Positions 33,815-41,864 of a stretch of 64,000 bases of DNA are shown piece after piece. Under the pieces are notes generated by a model. It did no database searches. It was not told where the DNA came from and was given only the letters and a program-made list of their open reading frames with translations. This stretch comes from Hyphomicrobiales bacterium (GTDB lineage Bacteria; Pseudomonadota; Alphaproteobacteria; Rhizobiales; Phreatobacteraceae): the NCBI GenBank assembly GCA_017304475.1, contig JAFKKV010000027.1, positions 62,001 through 126,000 on the forward strand. Reading direction: 5' to 3'. Numbering within the stretch: position 1 is the stretch's first letter; the number at the start of each line of letters is the position of its first letter. A program made the translations under genes and the position numbers.

Positions 33815-34933
33815 TCAGGCGGCCCTTGCCGCCGGCACGTCCGTCGGTGTCACGGTCGAACCTTCGTGCTCCGGCCAGGAATGCAGCTCCGGCAGCACGT
33901 GCTTGCCGATCATCTCGATGGCGCGCTTGTTGGCCTCGTGACCCATGCCGTCGATACGCCACAGGAGGTCGTCGATGCCCATCGCGTGGAGGCGGCGCGC
34001 GCCGGCGATCAGGTCGTCGGGGGTGCCGGCCATGACGTAGGGTGCGGAATCGATGAGATAGTCGAGATTGCGCATGTTGCCCCTGATCTCCTCGATCCGG
34101 GCCATGGCCTGGTAGTCGGCCGATCGCTTGGCCAGCTTGGTCATCCAGTCCATGATGACCTCGATGAACCGCAGCGTGTTTTCTTCCGTCGCGGCGCGCG
34201 CCTGGGCGCGGTCGGCGTGGCAATTGACGCCGACCGAAAAGAGCGCCTGCCGCTTAGTGATCGTGCCGGCGACGGGCCTGGCGACCTTCGCCCCCTCATT
34301 ATAGGCGTCGATGCAATCCTGGACGTAGTCCCAGCCGAGAATGCTGAGGCCGGACATGACGCCGACGCCCATTTCACCCGCCTCGCGATGTGAGTCCTTG
34401 CTCGTGGCGGACAGGTGCGTCGGGATCACCCGGCCGCCCGGCTTCCACGGCGAGATCTTGCGCGGCGGGATGGTGTAGAGCTGGCTGTCATGCGCCAGCC
34501 GTTCCTCGGTCAGGCCTTTGCCGATGATCGCCAGATGTTCGTCGCGGTACTCCCGGGTGAGCGAGGGATCGACCCCGAAACCGTCGAGCGTATAGGGATT
34601 GTTCGACCGCGCGGCGCCGAGCTCGGCCCGCCCGTTGGACAGCAGGTCGAGCGTGGCGATCTGCTCCAGCACGCGGATCGGGTGGTTGTAGGGAAGCAGG
34701 TTCACCGATGCGATGCGCAGGCGCATCCGTTTCGTGCGCGCGGCGACATAGGCGAGCAGGATCTCGGGCGCTGAAATGATCGCCTCGCCATTGGCGAAGT
34801 GCTGCTCCGATGACGCGTAGCCGTCAAATCCGCTCTCCTCGGCGAGCACCGCCTCGTCGACGACTTCCGTCATGCGCGTCGCCCAGGATGTGCCCGGCGG
34901 GCAAATGGCTTCATGAAAGAGAATGACCTTCAT
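33815..34933 (-). CDS. Luciferase-like (LLM) FMNH2-dependent monooxygenase
   Basis: A 372-residue bacterial-luciferase-fold flavin monooxygenase. Visible family parts: ESGFDGYASSEQHF, LLAYVAARTKRMRLRIASVNLLPYNHPIRVLEQIATLDLLSNG-type barrel strands, and ARSNNPYTLDGFG. It needs reduced flavin from a separate reductase; two candidates are nearby (30379-30987 and 36095-36706). The ABC importer and aldehyde dehydrogenase suggest oxidative cleavage of an imported sulfonate, amine or similar compound to an aldehyde. First gene of the minus-strand operon. Confidence 0.88.
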   Translation of the reverse strand: MKVILFHEAICPPGTSWATRMTEVVDEAVLAEESGFDGYASSEQHFANGEAIISAPEILLAYVAARTKRMRLRIASVNLLPYNHPIRVLEQIATLDLLSNGRAELGAARSNNPYTLDGFGVDPSLTREYRDEHLAIIGKGLTEERLAHDSQLYTIPPRKISPWKPGGRVIPTHLSATSKDSHREAGEMGVGVMSGLSILGWDYVQDCIDAYNEGAKVARPVAGTITKRQALFSVGVNCHADRAQARAATEENTLRFIEVIMDWMTKLAKRSADYQAMARIEEIRGNMRNLDYLIDSAPYVMAGTPDDLIAGARRLHAMGIDDLLWRIDGMGHEANKRAIEMIGKHVLPELHSWPEHEGSTVTPTDVPAARAA

Positions 34934-34961
34934 CGCCTGGTCCCTTGCATTTTCTTGAGTG

Positions 34962-34989
34962 TTCCTATATTAGGAATGGCGTTCCTAAT
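34962..34989. promoter_or_regulatory. IclR operator upstream of the LLM/ABC operon
   Basis: TTCCTATATTAGGAA (34962-34976) is a palindrome with a TAT centre. A further inverted half-site TTCCTA at 34982-34987 pairs with the same TAGGAA arm around TGGCG. The 15-bp core is identical to the site at 36053-36067. It is 29 bp upstream of the LLM start and about 175 bp before the iclR start, in the divergent promoter. Confidence 0.85.
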
Positions 34990-35164
34990 AAAATGAAGAT
35001 AGGCAGGTTTGGCCGGCTCACGCAATGTCTTTTTGGGGCGAGCATAAAAAGTGAGCATCTTGCTGCGCGCCGTCGAAAGATGCGAAGGCGAGGCCTCGAT
35101 CTCGCTGCGGGCTTGCGTCCCGTGCGGCGAGCCGGCCGGCGAATGGGCTGAGGGAGTTGACGCG

Positions 35165-35962
35165 GTGAACGACGAGACCGGGCGGGGCGAAACGGAGCGT
35201 GGGAAGACGTCGAGCAGCCAGCTGCTCACCAAGGGGCTGCGCGTGCTGACCCATGTCGCGCAGCAGGGCGGGGAGGTCGGCGTGCGCGAATTGGCGCGGG
35301 ACATGGAGATGAGCACGACGGTCATGCACCGCCTCATCACCTCGCTGGTCGATCAGCGGTTCCTCGAACGCAATGCCGAGAACGGCAAATACCGGATCGG
35401 CGCCCAGGCCTTCGAGGTCGGCAAGGCCTTCATCCGGTCGGCCAAGATCGAAACTTGCGCGCCGCCGGTGCTGCGCAAGATCGTCGAGCAAAGCGACCTC
35501 AACGCCTTTCTGGGGGTGATGCGCGGGTCGAGCGTCATCTATCTGATCGCGATGCAGGACAACGGACCATTGGCCATACGCGTCGCGCCGGGGGCCGAGG
35601 CGCCGCTGCACGCGACCGCCATGGGCAAGATCCTGCTCGCCGAATTGCCGGACGAGGAAATCCACCAGAAGCTGTCATTCTATTTCGACAAGAAGTTCAG
35701 CGCGTCGACGACCAAGGACCCCTCCATGCTGATCGAGGAGATCTCGGTCGTGCGGCAACGGGGATATGCCATTTCGGACGACGAAGCGTTTCGCGGCGTC
35801 GTCTCGGTGGGCGCGCCGATCCGCGACTTCTCCCAGAAGGTGGTCGCCGCCATGAGCATCAGCAAACCCAAGGCCCTGCTGAGGGAGCGCGAGATGGATC
35901 ATATCATCGCCACGGCCCTGGACGCGTCCGAGCGCATCTCCCGCTGCCTCGGCGGCCGCTGA
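35165..35962 (+). CDS. IclR-family transcriptional regulator
   Basis: A 265-residue regulator: winged HTH (LLTKGLRVLTHVAQQGGEVGVRELARDM, TTVMHRLITSLVDQRFL) and IclR effector domain (APGAEAPLHATAMGKILLAELPDEEI). The GTG start at 35165 has GAGGGAG upstream and begins just before the HTH; an upstream ATG at 35051 would add 38 poorly conserved residues. Divergent from the LLM/ABC operon and in line with a flavin reductase gene. It probably controls both through the shared palindrome. Confidence 0.9.
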   Translation: MNDETGRGETERGKTSSSQLLTKGLRVLTHVAQQGGEVGVRELARDMEMSTTVMHRLITSLVDQRFLERNAENGKYRIGAQAFEVGKAFIRSAKIETCAPPVLRKIVEQSDLNAFLGVMRGSSVIYLIAMQDNGPLAIRVAPGAEAPLHATAMGKILLAELPDEEIHQKLSFYFDKKFSASTTKDPSMLIEEISVVRQRGYAISDDEAFRGVVSVGAPIRDFSQKVVAAMSISKPKALLREREMDHIIATALDASERISRCLGGR

Positions 35963-36043
35963 GGTCTTCGCCCGATCGGCGGCCCGCCTGTCCCGCGCGA
36001 AATACGACCTTGCGCCCGACGACGCACGCCGCTAGCATTAATC

Positions 36044-36070
36044 GGAACAATGTTCCTATATTAGGAACAT
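36044..36070. promoter_or_regulatory. IclR operator upstream of the flavin reductase
   Basis: Perfect palindrome with arms ATGTTCCTA and TAGGAACAT around TAT (36050-36070), overlapped on its left by GGAAC-AAT-GTTCC (36044-36056). It contains the same 15-bp core TTCCTATATTAGGAA as the site at 34962. It ends 24 bp before the flavin reductase ATG. Confidence 0.88.
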
Positions 36071-36094
36071 ATAAGATCGACAGCGGGAGAAATC

Positions 36095-36706
36095 ATGAAG
36101 ATCAGCGCAGATAGCCTCAACGGCGCGACCGCCTATCGCCTGCTCACCGGCGTCGTGGTGCCGCGGCCCATCGCCTGGGTCGCCACGCTGTCGGCGGCGG
36201 GACTGGTCAATCTCGCGCCCTTCAGCTGCTTCACCTTTGTCTCGGCGGATCCGCCGATGGTCGGATTCAATGCCGGGCTGCGCGGCGGCATCCGCAAGGA
36301 TACCGCGCGCAACATCCAGGAGCGCGGCGAATATGTCGTGCATGTCGTCGACGAGAGCCTCGTCGATCCCATGCACATGTCGGCCGAAGATTATCCGAGC
36401 GACGTCAGCGAGGCGGAAGCCCTCGGCCTGGCGACCGAGCCGAGCGACATGGTCGCGGTGCCGCGTCTCAGTGGCGCGCCGATCGCGCTGGAATGCGTGT
36501 TCGACCGCGCCGTTTCATTCGGCCGCAGCGGCTCGGAATTCCTGGTCGGCGAAGTCAAGCTGTTCCATGTCCGCGACGGTCTCTGCACCAACGGCAAGAT
36601 CGACACGCAGCTGCTGAGGCCGGTCGGGCGCCTCGCGGGGCCGGTCTATGGCACGCTCGGCGATATCATCGCCAAGCGCGCCAGCGCGAGCTACGCCAAT
36701 CTGTGA
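36095..36706 (+). CDS. Flavin reductase-like domain protein (DIM6/NTAB family)
   Basis: A 203-residue FMN-binding split-barrel protein (LLTGVVVPRPIAWVATLS, NLAPFSCFTFVSADPPMVGF, RNIQERGEYVVHVV). Relatives are the reductase partners of two-component monooxygenases. It carries its own copy of the IclR operator, so it is probably the reductase partner of the LLM monooxygenase. Start ATG 36095 with GGGAG upstream. Confidence 0.88.
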   Translation: MKISADSLNGATAYRLLTGVVVPRPIAWVATLSAAGLVNLAPFSCFTFVSADPPMVGFNAGLRGGIRKDTARNIQERGEYVVHVVDESLVDPMHMSAEDYPSDVSEAEALGLATEPSDMVAVPRLSGAPIALECVFDRAVSFGRSGSEFLVGEVKLFHVRDGLCTNGKIDTQLLRPVGRLAGPVYGTLGDIIAKRASASYANL

Positions 36707-36754
36707 AGCCGGACGCCAAGGGCGCCCGGGCCGTGATCCGCCGTCACGCCGCGG

Positions 36755-38251
36755 TCAGGCCGCTTCGCCGTAGCGGCGCCGCAGATGGGCCTTGAACACG
36801 CCGGCGTCGAGCGGCCGGCCGGTGGCACGGGTCAGGAGCTCGTCGGTCTGATAGAGCGAGCCCTGGCTGTGAATATGGGTCCGAAGCCAGCCGACCAGCC
36901 CTGAGAAGTCGCCGCGACCGATGGCCGGCAGGATCTCCGGCTCGGCCCGGCAGGCGGCGTCGAAGATCTGCGCCGCGGTCATGGCGCCGAGCGTATAGGT
37001 CGGGAAATAGCCCCAGCCGCCGCTCGGCCAGTGCACGTCCTGCAGGCAGCCCTGGCGATCGTCCGGGGGCACCACGCCGACGAGATCGCGCATCTGCTCG
37101 TTCCAGGCGGCCGGCAGGTCGGCCAGCGGCAGTTGGTCGGCGATCAGCGCCTTTTCCAGCCGGTAGCGTAGGATGACGTGGGCGGGATAGGTGACCTCGT
37201 CGGCATCGACCCGGATGAAGCCGCGCGACACCTTGGTGTAGCGCCGGAGCATGCTCTCGGCGTCCCAGGCCGGTCCGTTGCCGCCGAAGGCCTGGCGCAT
37301 GACCGGGGTGGCGAACTGAATGAATTCACGGCTGCGGCAGGCCTGCATTTCCATCAGCAGCGACTGGCTCTCGTGAATGCTCATGCTCCGCGCCTGGCCG
37401 ACCGGCTGGTTCATGAAGGCCTGCGGCCGGCCCTGCTCGTAAAGGGCATGGCCGGTCTCGTGCAGCACGCCCATCAGGGCGCGGGTGAAGTCGGTTTCGT
37501 CGTAGCGGGTGGTGATGCGCACATCGTTGTCGGCGCCACCGCAGAACGGATGGGTCGAGACGTCGAGCCGGCCACGCTCGAAGTCGTAGCCGAGCACCGC
37601 CATCATCTTCAGGCCGAGCTGGCGCTGCTGTTCCACCGGGAAGGGGCCGTCGAGCTCGGGCACCGCCGGGCGCCGGGCCTGGATCGCCAGCACCTCTTCG
37701 GTAAAGCCGGGCAGGAATCCGGCGAGGTCCTCGAACAGGGCGTCGATGCGCTCCGAGCGGCCGCCCGGTTCATAGTCGTTGAGCAGGGCGTCATAGGGGG
37801 ACAGGCCGAGCTTGTCGCCCTTGGCGCGGCCGATCTCGCGCTGCAGCGTCAGCACGTCGGCGAGCGCCGGCTGCAGGCCCTTGAAATCCGCGTCGGCGCG
37901 CGCCTGGCGCCAGCGCATCTCGCAGGCCGAGATCGCCTTGCTCGAAGCTTCCACCAGATCCGGGGGCAGGGCGGTCTCGACCGTCCAGATCCGCCTGATC
38001 TCGCGCAGATTGGCCTTGTCCCAGTCGCCGAGCGACGGGTCTTCCGCTGCCGCCGCCAACCAGTCGGCGATCCGCGGATCGGTCACCATGCCGTGACGCA
38101 GCACCTGCAACTGCGCCATGCTTTCGGCCCGGGTGCCGGCGGCGCCCCTGGGCATCATCACGTCATTGTCCCATTGCAGGATGCCGATGGCATTGGACAG
38201 GGCGGCGACGCGGCCGAAATGGGCCGAAAGATCGGTCGATGCGGTCATCAC
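36755..38251 (-). CDS. M32-family metallocarboxypeptidase (Taq/Pfu type)
   Basis: A 498-residue zinc carboxypeptidase of the cytosol. The HEXXH site is H264-E265-T-G-H268 (VLHETGHALYEQG); HPFCGGADNDVRITTRY and SIHESQS supply further conserved residues. Length matches the family. It removes C-terminal residues from peptides. It is converging with the flavin reductase gene and lies downstream of the M20 peptidase, with a strong hairpin between. Confidence 0.94.
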   Translation of the reverse strand: MMTASTDLSAHFGRVAALSNAIGILQWDNDVMMPRGAAGTRAESMAQLQVLRHGMVTDPRIADWLAAAAEDPSLGDWDKANLREIRRIWTVETALPPDLVEASSKAISACEMRWRQARADADFKGLQPALADVLTLQREIGRAKGDKLGLSPYDALLNDYEPGGRSERIDALFEDLAGFLPGFTEEVLAIQARRPAVPELDGPFPVEQQRQLGLKMMAVLGYDFERGRLDVSTHPFCGGADNDVRITTRYDETDFTRALMGVLHETGHALYEQGRPQAFMNQPVGQARSMSIHESQSLLMEMQACRSREFIQFATPVMRQAFGGNGPAWDAESMLRRYTKVSRGFIRVDADEVTYPAHVILRYRLEKALIADQLPLADLPAAWNEQMRDLVGVVPPDDRQGCLQDVHWPSGGWGYFPTYTLGAMTAAQIFDAACRAEPEILPAIGRGDFSGLVGWLRTHIHSQGSLYQTDELLTRATGRPLDAGVFKAHLRRRYGEAA

Positions 38252-38319
38252 TGTCTCCCATCAGGGGCAAGGCGATGGGGATACCGGGTTGTCGTCGGCG
38301 GCGCCAGAGGGAGATGCGT

Positions 38320-38367
38320 CGCGCGTCAACCCTCTCCCACGAAGGCGTGGGCGAGGGTTGACGCGCG
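38320..38367. repeat. Long near-perfect hairpin between two peptidase genes
   Basis: 22-bp arms (38320-38341 and 38346-38367) with one T/G mismatch enclose an AAGG loop. Edges are CGCGCGTCAACCC and GGGTTGACGCGCG. It lies in the 146-bp gap between the M20 gene stop and the M32 start. It is probably a dispersed intergenic repeat that also separates transcription of the two genes. Confidence 0.65.
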
Positions 38368-38397
38368 TCCTCATCGAGTGGCTCGTTCCCGGCTCTC

Positions 38398-39789
38398 TCA
38401 GCTCTCGCGCCGGCCGAGCTGGTCGAGCAGCGCCGCGCCGGTGCGGATGCCGTTGACGAAGCAGTCGAGCTTCAGGTTCTCGTTGGGGGCGTGATTGGCC
38501 TCGTCGGCATTGGCATAGGGCACGACGAAGGCGGGAATGCCGAGGACCTTGGTGAAGACATAGTCGGGCAGGCTGCCGCCGACGGCCGGATATTCCAGCG
38601 GCGTGACGCCCTGGGCGATCTGGATGGCGCGCCGGATGGTCGCGCCATAAGGCGATTCCAGCGACGTCTTCGACGGCAGCATGCCGAAACCGGGCACGAA
38701 CTCGACCTCGGGCGCGTGGCGCTTCACATGCGCCGCGACCTTGTCGAAGACGTCGGCGGGCGTCATCGGCTCGACCAGCCGGATGTCGCATTTCGCGAAG
38801 GCTTCATGCGGCAGCACGGTCTTGCTGCCGGCGCCGCCATAACCGCCATGGAGGCCGTTGATGGTCAGGGTCGGGTGGAACATCAGCCGCTCATAATAGC
38901 CGCGCCCGGCCGGCGCATCGAGGCGGTCGAGCCCGAGCCCGGCCTTGACCTGGTCGAGGTCGAGCGGCAGGCGCGCCGCGGCCGCCAATTCGTTGGCGGT
39001 CGGCGGGATGACCCCGTCGGCGAGACCGTCGATGGTGATCTCGCCGGCGGCGTTCTTCATCGTGCCGAGCAGGTGCACGAGGGTCCAGATCGGGTTCGGC
39101 ACGACACCGCCGAAATTGCCGGAATGGACGTCCCGGCTGGCGTGGCGCGCGCGCAGCTCGAAACAGGCCATGCCGCGCACGCCGTAGCAGATGGTCGGCG
39201 TGCCGGATTCGTGCAGCGGCCCGTCGGCGGTGACTACGAAATCGGCCTTCAGCTTGTCGCGGTGCTGGGCGACGAAGTCGGCGATGCGCGGGCTGCCGAT
39301 CTCTTCCTCGCCCTCGAGCAGGAAGATGACGTTGCAGGGCAGGCGGCCATGCACCGCCAGGTGGGATTCGATGGCGAGCAGCTGGGCGAAATGCTGGCCC
39401 TTGTTGTCGCCGATGCCGCGGGCATAGATCCGCCCGTCGCGGATGGTCGGCTCGAAGGGCGGGCTCACCCAGGCGTCCAGCGGGTCCGGCGGCTGCACGT
39501 CGTAATGGCCGTAGAGCAGCACGGTGGGCGCGCCGGGCGCCTTGTCCCAGCGCCCGAGCACCATGGGATGGCCGGCGGTCGGGATCGTCTCCGCCGCGAA
39601 ACCGAGCTTGTCCAGCATGCCGACCAGCAAGGCTGCGACCTCGCGGATGCCGATATTCTGCGCGCTGATGCTGGGGTGGCGGACATAGTCCATCACCCGC
39701 TGGACGAAACCGTCCTGGTTTTCGGCGATATGGTCGAAGACTTTGGTCAGCGCCGCCGAGGGCGCGGGCAAGGGGGAGGATCCGGTCAT
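38398..39789 (-). CDS. M20-family metallopeptidase/amidohydrolase
   Basis: A 463-residue zinc hydrolase of the ArgE/DapE/carnosinase class. Conserved elements: LLYGHYDVQPP (first metal ligand His/Asp), YARGIGDNKG (bridging Asp), LLEGEEEIGSP (catalytic Glu-Glu) and a C-terminal His region (NEANHAP-like, DEANHAPNEN). ATG 39789 has AGGTGA upstream; a GTG at 39801 overlaps the hyuA stop. By operon context it may cleave an N-carbamoyl or dipeptide product formed by the hydantoinase-type enzyme. Confidence 0.9.
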   Translation of the reverse strand: MTGSSPLPAPSAALTKVFDHIAENQDGFVQRVMDYVRHPSISAQNIGIREVAALLVGMLDKLGFAAETIPTAGHPMVLGRWDKAPGAPTVLLYGHYDVQPPDPLDAWVSPPFEPTIRDGRIYARGIGDNKGQHFAQLLAIESHLAVHGRLPCNVIFLLEGEEEIGSPRIADFVAQHRDKLKADFVVTADGPLHESGTPTICYGVRGMACFELRARHASRDVHSGNFGGVVPNPIWTLVHLLGTMKNAAGEITIDGLADGVIPPTANELAAAARLPLDLDQVKAGLGLDRLDAPAGRGYYERLMFHPTLTINGLHGGYGGAGSKTVLPHEAFAKCDIRLVEPMTPADVFDKVAAHVKRHAPEVEFVPGFGMLPSKTSLESPYGATIRRAIQIAQGVTPLEYPAVGGSLPDYVFTKVLGIPAFVVPYANADEANHAPNENLKLDCFVNGIRTGAALLDQLGRRES

Positions 39790-39797
39790 GTCGCGTG

Positions 39798-41864
39798 TCA
39801 CCTGTCCTGTCGCTTCGTATCGTGCCCGGCGGCCGTGAGCAGGATGGCGCCGGAGGCATGCACCTCGCCGGTCCAGTTTGGCGGCACCAGGGTGGTGGCG
39901 TCGAGCTGGGTGATGATCGCCGGCCCGGCGAAACGGTCGCCGGCGCCGAAGGCGGCGCGGTCGAGCAGCGGCACCTCGGCCGCGCCGGAGGCGAAATGCA
40001 CGGTGAGCGTACCGCTTTGCGGCTTGCCGGATCCGCCAGTGAGCTCGGCGCGCGGCGGCGGCGGCATGCGGCCGGTCGCCTCGATCCGGAGCGTCACCAG
40101 CTCCACCGGCGCCTCAAGCGCGAAGCCGTAAAGGCTTGCATGTGCGGCGGCGAAGGCGGCTTCGGTCCGCTCGGCGGTTCCGGCCCAGGGCACGGTGACC
40201 TCGCCGCCCTGGCCGTGATAGCGCATCAGCGCCACGCGGGCGAGCGAACGGGCATCGGCGGCGACGCCCTCGGCTTCCAGCCACTGCGCGGCGCGCTCCT
40301 CGAGCTCGGCGAAGATCGCCTCCGCCGCGGCGACATCGATCGCGCCGGCCTTGGGCAAGGTGCGGCTGAAATCGGCCTTGAGGTCGGCGGCGAGCAAACC
40401 GTCGGCGCAGAGCACGCCGGGGGCCGGCGGCACCAGCACGCGGCGGACGCCGAGCAGCTCGGCCAGGGCGCAGCCGTGCAGCGGCCCGGCACCGCCGAAG
40501 GGCAGCAGCGTGAAGTCGCGCGGATCATGGCCACGCTCGACCGAGACCACCCGCAAGGCGCCGACCATGTGATTGTCGATGATGGCGAGCACGCCGCGTG
40601 CCGCAGCCTCCGGCGTGAGGCCAAGGGGGGCTGCGACGCAGTCGGTGATGACCGCGCGGGCGGCGGCGACATCCAGCGCCATCCGGCCGCCGAGCAGTTC
40701 GGCCGGCAGGTGGCCGAGCACGACATGGGCGTCGGTGACGGTCGCCATGCGCCCGCCGCGGCCATAGGCGGCGGGGCCGGGATCGGCGCCCGCGCTCTGC
40801 GGGCCGACGGCGAGCGTGCCGTCGGCGACGCGGGCGATCGACCCGCCGCCGGCGCCGATGGTGACCATGTCGACCATCGGCAAGGGCAGCGGCCAGTCGC
40901 CGACATGGCCGTGCTGGGTCAGGCTGATCTTGCCGTCCTTGATCAGGCAGATGTCGGCGCTGGTGCCGCCGATATCGACGGTGATGATGTCGCTGATGCC
41001 GGAGGCCGCCGCGATGTCGCGCGCGCCGACGACGCCGGCCGCCGGGCCGGACAGGGCCGTCAAGGCCGGAGCCCGGCGGATCGTGGCGCCGCCGGCAACC
41101 CCGCCATTCGACTGCATCAGCAGCAATGGCGCGGCGATCGCCGCCTCGTGAAGGCGCTTTTCGAGCCGCGACAGATAGGTCGAGACGCCGGGCATGACCA
41201 CGGCGTTCAGCACGGTCGCCAGCGACCGCTCATATTCGCGCACCACCGGCAGGATATCGACCGAGGTGGTCACCGCGACGCCGGGCAGGCAGTCGCGGAA
41301 GATCTCGGCGACCCGCTGCTCGTGCACGGGATTGGCGAAGGAATGCAGCAGGCAGATCGCCACCGCCGCGACGCCGAGCGCGCCGCATTCGGCTGCCGCC
41401 GCGCGCACGCTCGCTTCGTCCAGCGGCTCCATGACGATGCCGCCGGGGCCGATGCGCTCCTTGACCTCGAAGATGCGCGAGGTCGGTACCGGCCGTTCCG
41501 GTTTCACCCAGGCGTAGAGATTGGCCCGGCGTGGAATGTCCTGGCGGCCGATGGCCAGCACATGGCGAAACCCTGCGGTCGTGACCAGGGCGGACTTGGC
41601 GCCCTTGCCCTCCAGGATCATGTTGGTGGCGACCGTGGTGCCGTGCAGGACGCGTTCCAGCGAGGGGGCGTCCTTGCCGGCCTCGGCCAGCGCCAGGCCG
41701 ACGCCGGTCATGAAGGCTTGCGACGGGTCGCTCGGCACGCTCGGCGTCTTGGCGCGCCAGACCTTGCCACTGGCCGGGTCATGCAGGGCGATGTCGGTGA
41801 AAGTGCCGCCGATATCGACGGCGACGGCGAGGCCGGCCTCAGATGATGGCATCGACATACTCAT
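39798..41864 (-). CDS. hyuA: Hydantoinase/oxoprolinase subunit A
   Basis: A 688-residue ATP-dependent ring-opening amidohydrolase subunit. It shows the ASKHA nucleotide-binding blocks VAVDIGGTFTDIAL at the N-terminus, VLHGTTVATNMILEGKGAKSALVTTAGF, and VDIGGTSADICLI. It acts with HyuB on hydantoin, 5-oxoproline or a related lactam. Its start overlaps the end of hyuB by 26 bp. Confidence 0.92.
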   Translation of the reverse strand: MSMSMPSSEAGLAVAVDIGGTFTDIALHDPASGKVWRAKTPSVPSDPSQAFMTGVGLALAEAGKDAPSLERVLHGTTVATNMILEGKGAKSALVTTAGFRHVLAIGRQDIPRRANLYAWVKPERPVPTSRIFEVKERIGPGGIVMEPLDEASVRAAAAECGALGVAAVAICLLHSFANPVHEQRVAEIFRDCLPGVAVTTSVDILPVVREYERSLATVLNAVVMPGVSTYLSRLEKRLHEAAIAAPLLLMQSNGGVAGGATIRRAPALTALSGPAAGVVGARDIAAASGISDIITVDIGGTSADICLIKDGKISLTQHGHVGDWPLPLPMVDMVTIGAGGGSIARVADGTLAVGPQSAGADPGPAAYGRGGRMATVTDAHVVLGHLPAELLGGRMALDVAAARAVITDCVAAPLGLTPEAAARGVLAIIDNHMVGALRVVSVERGHDPRDFTLLPFGGAGPLHGCALAELLGVRRVLVPPAPGVLCADGLLAADLKADFSRTLPKAGAIDVAAAEAIFAELEERAAQWLEAEGVAADARSLARVALMRYHGQGGEVTVPWAGTAERTEAAFAAAHASLYGFALEAPVELVTLRIEATGRMPPPPRAELTGGSGKPQSGTLTVHFASGAAEVPLLDRAAFGAGDRFAGPAIITQLDATTLVPPNWTGEVHASGAILLTAAGHDTKRQDR

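Noticed and set aside
39795-41846. 683-residue open frame antisense to hyuA
   Set aside because: Mirror of a clear hydantoinase gene; composition typical of antisense frames in this genome.
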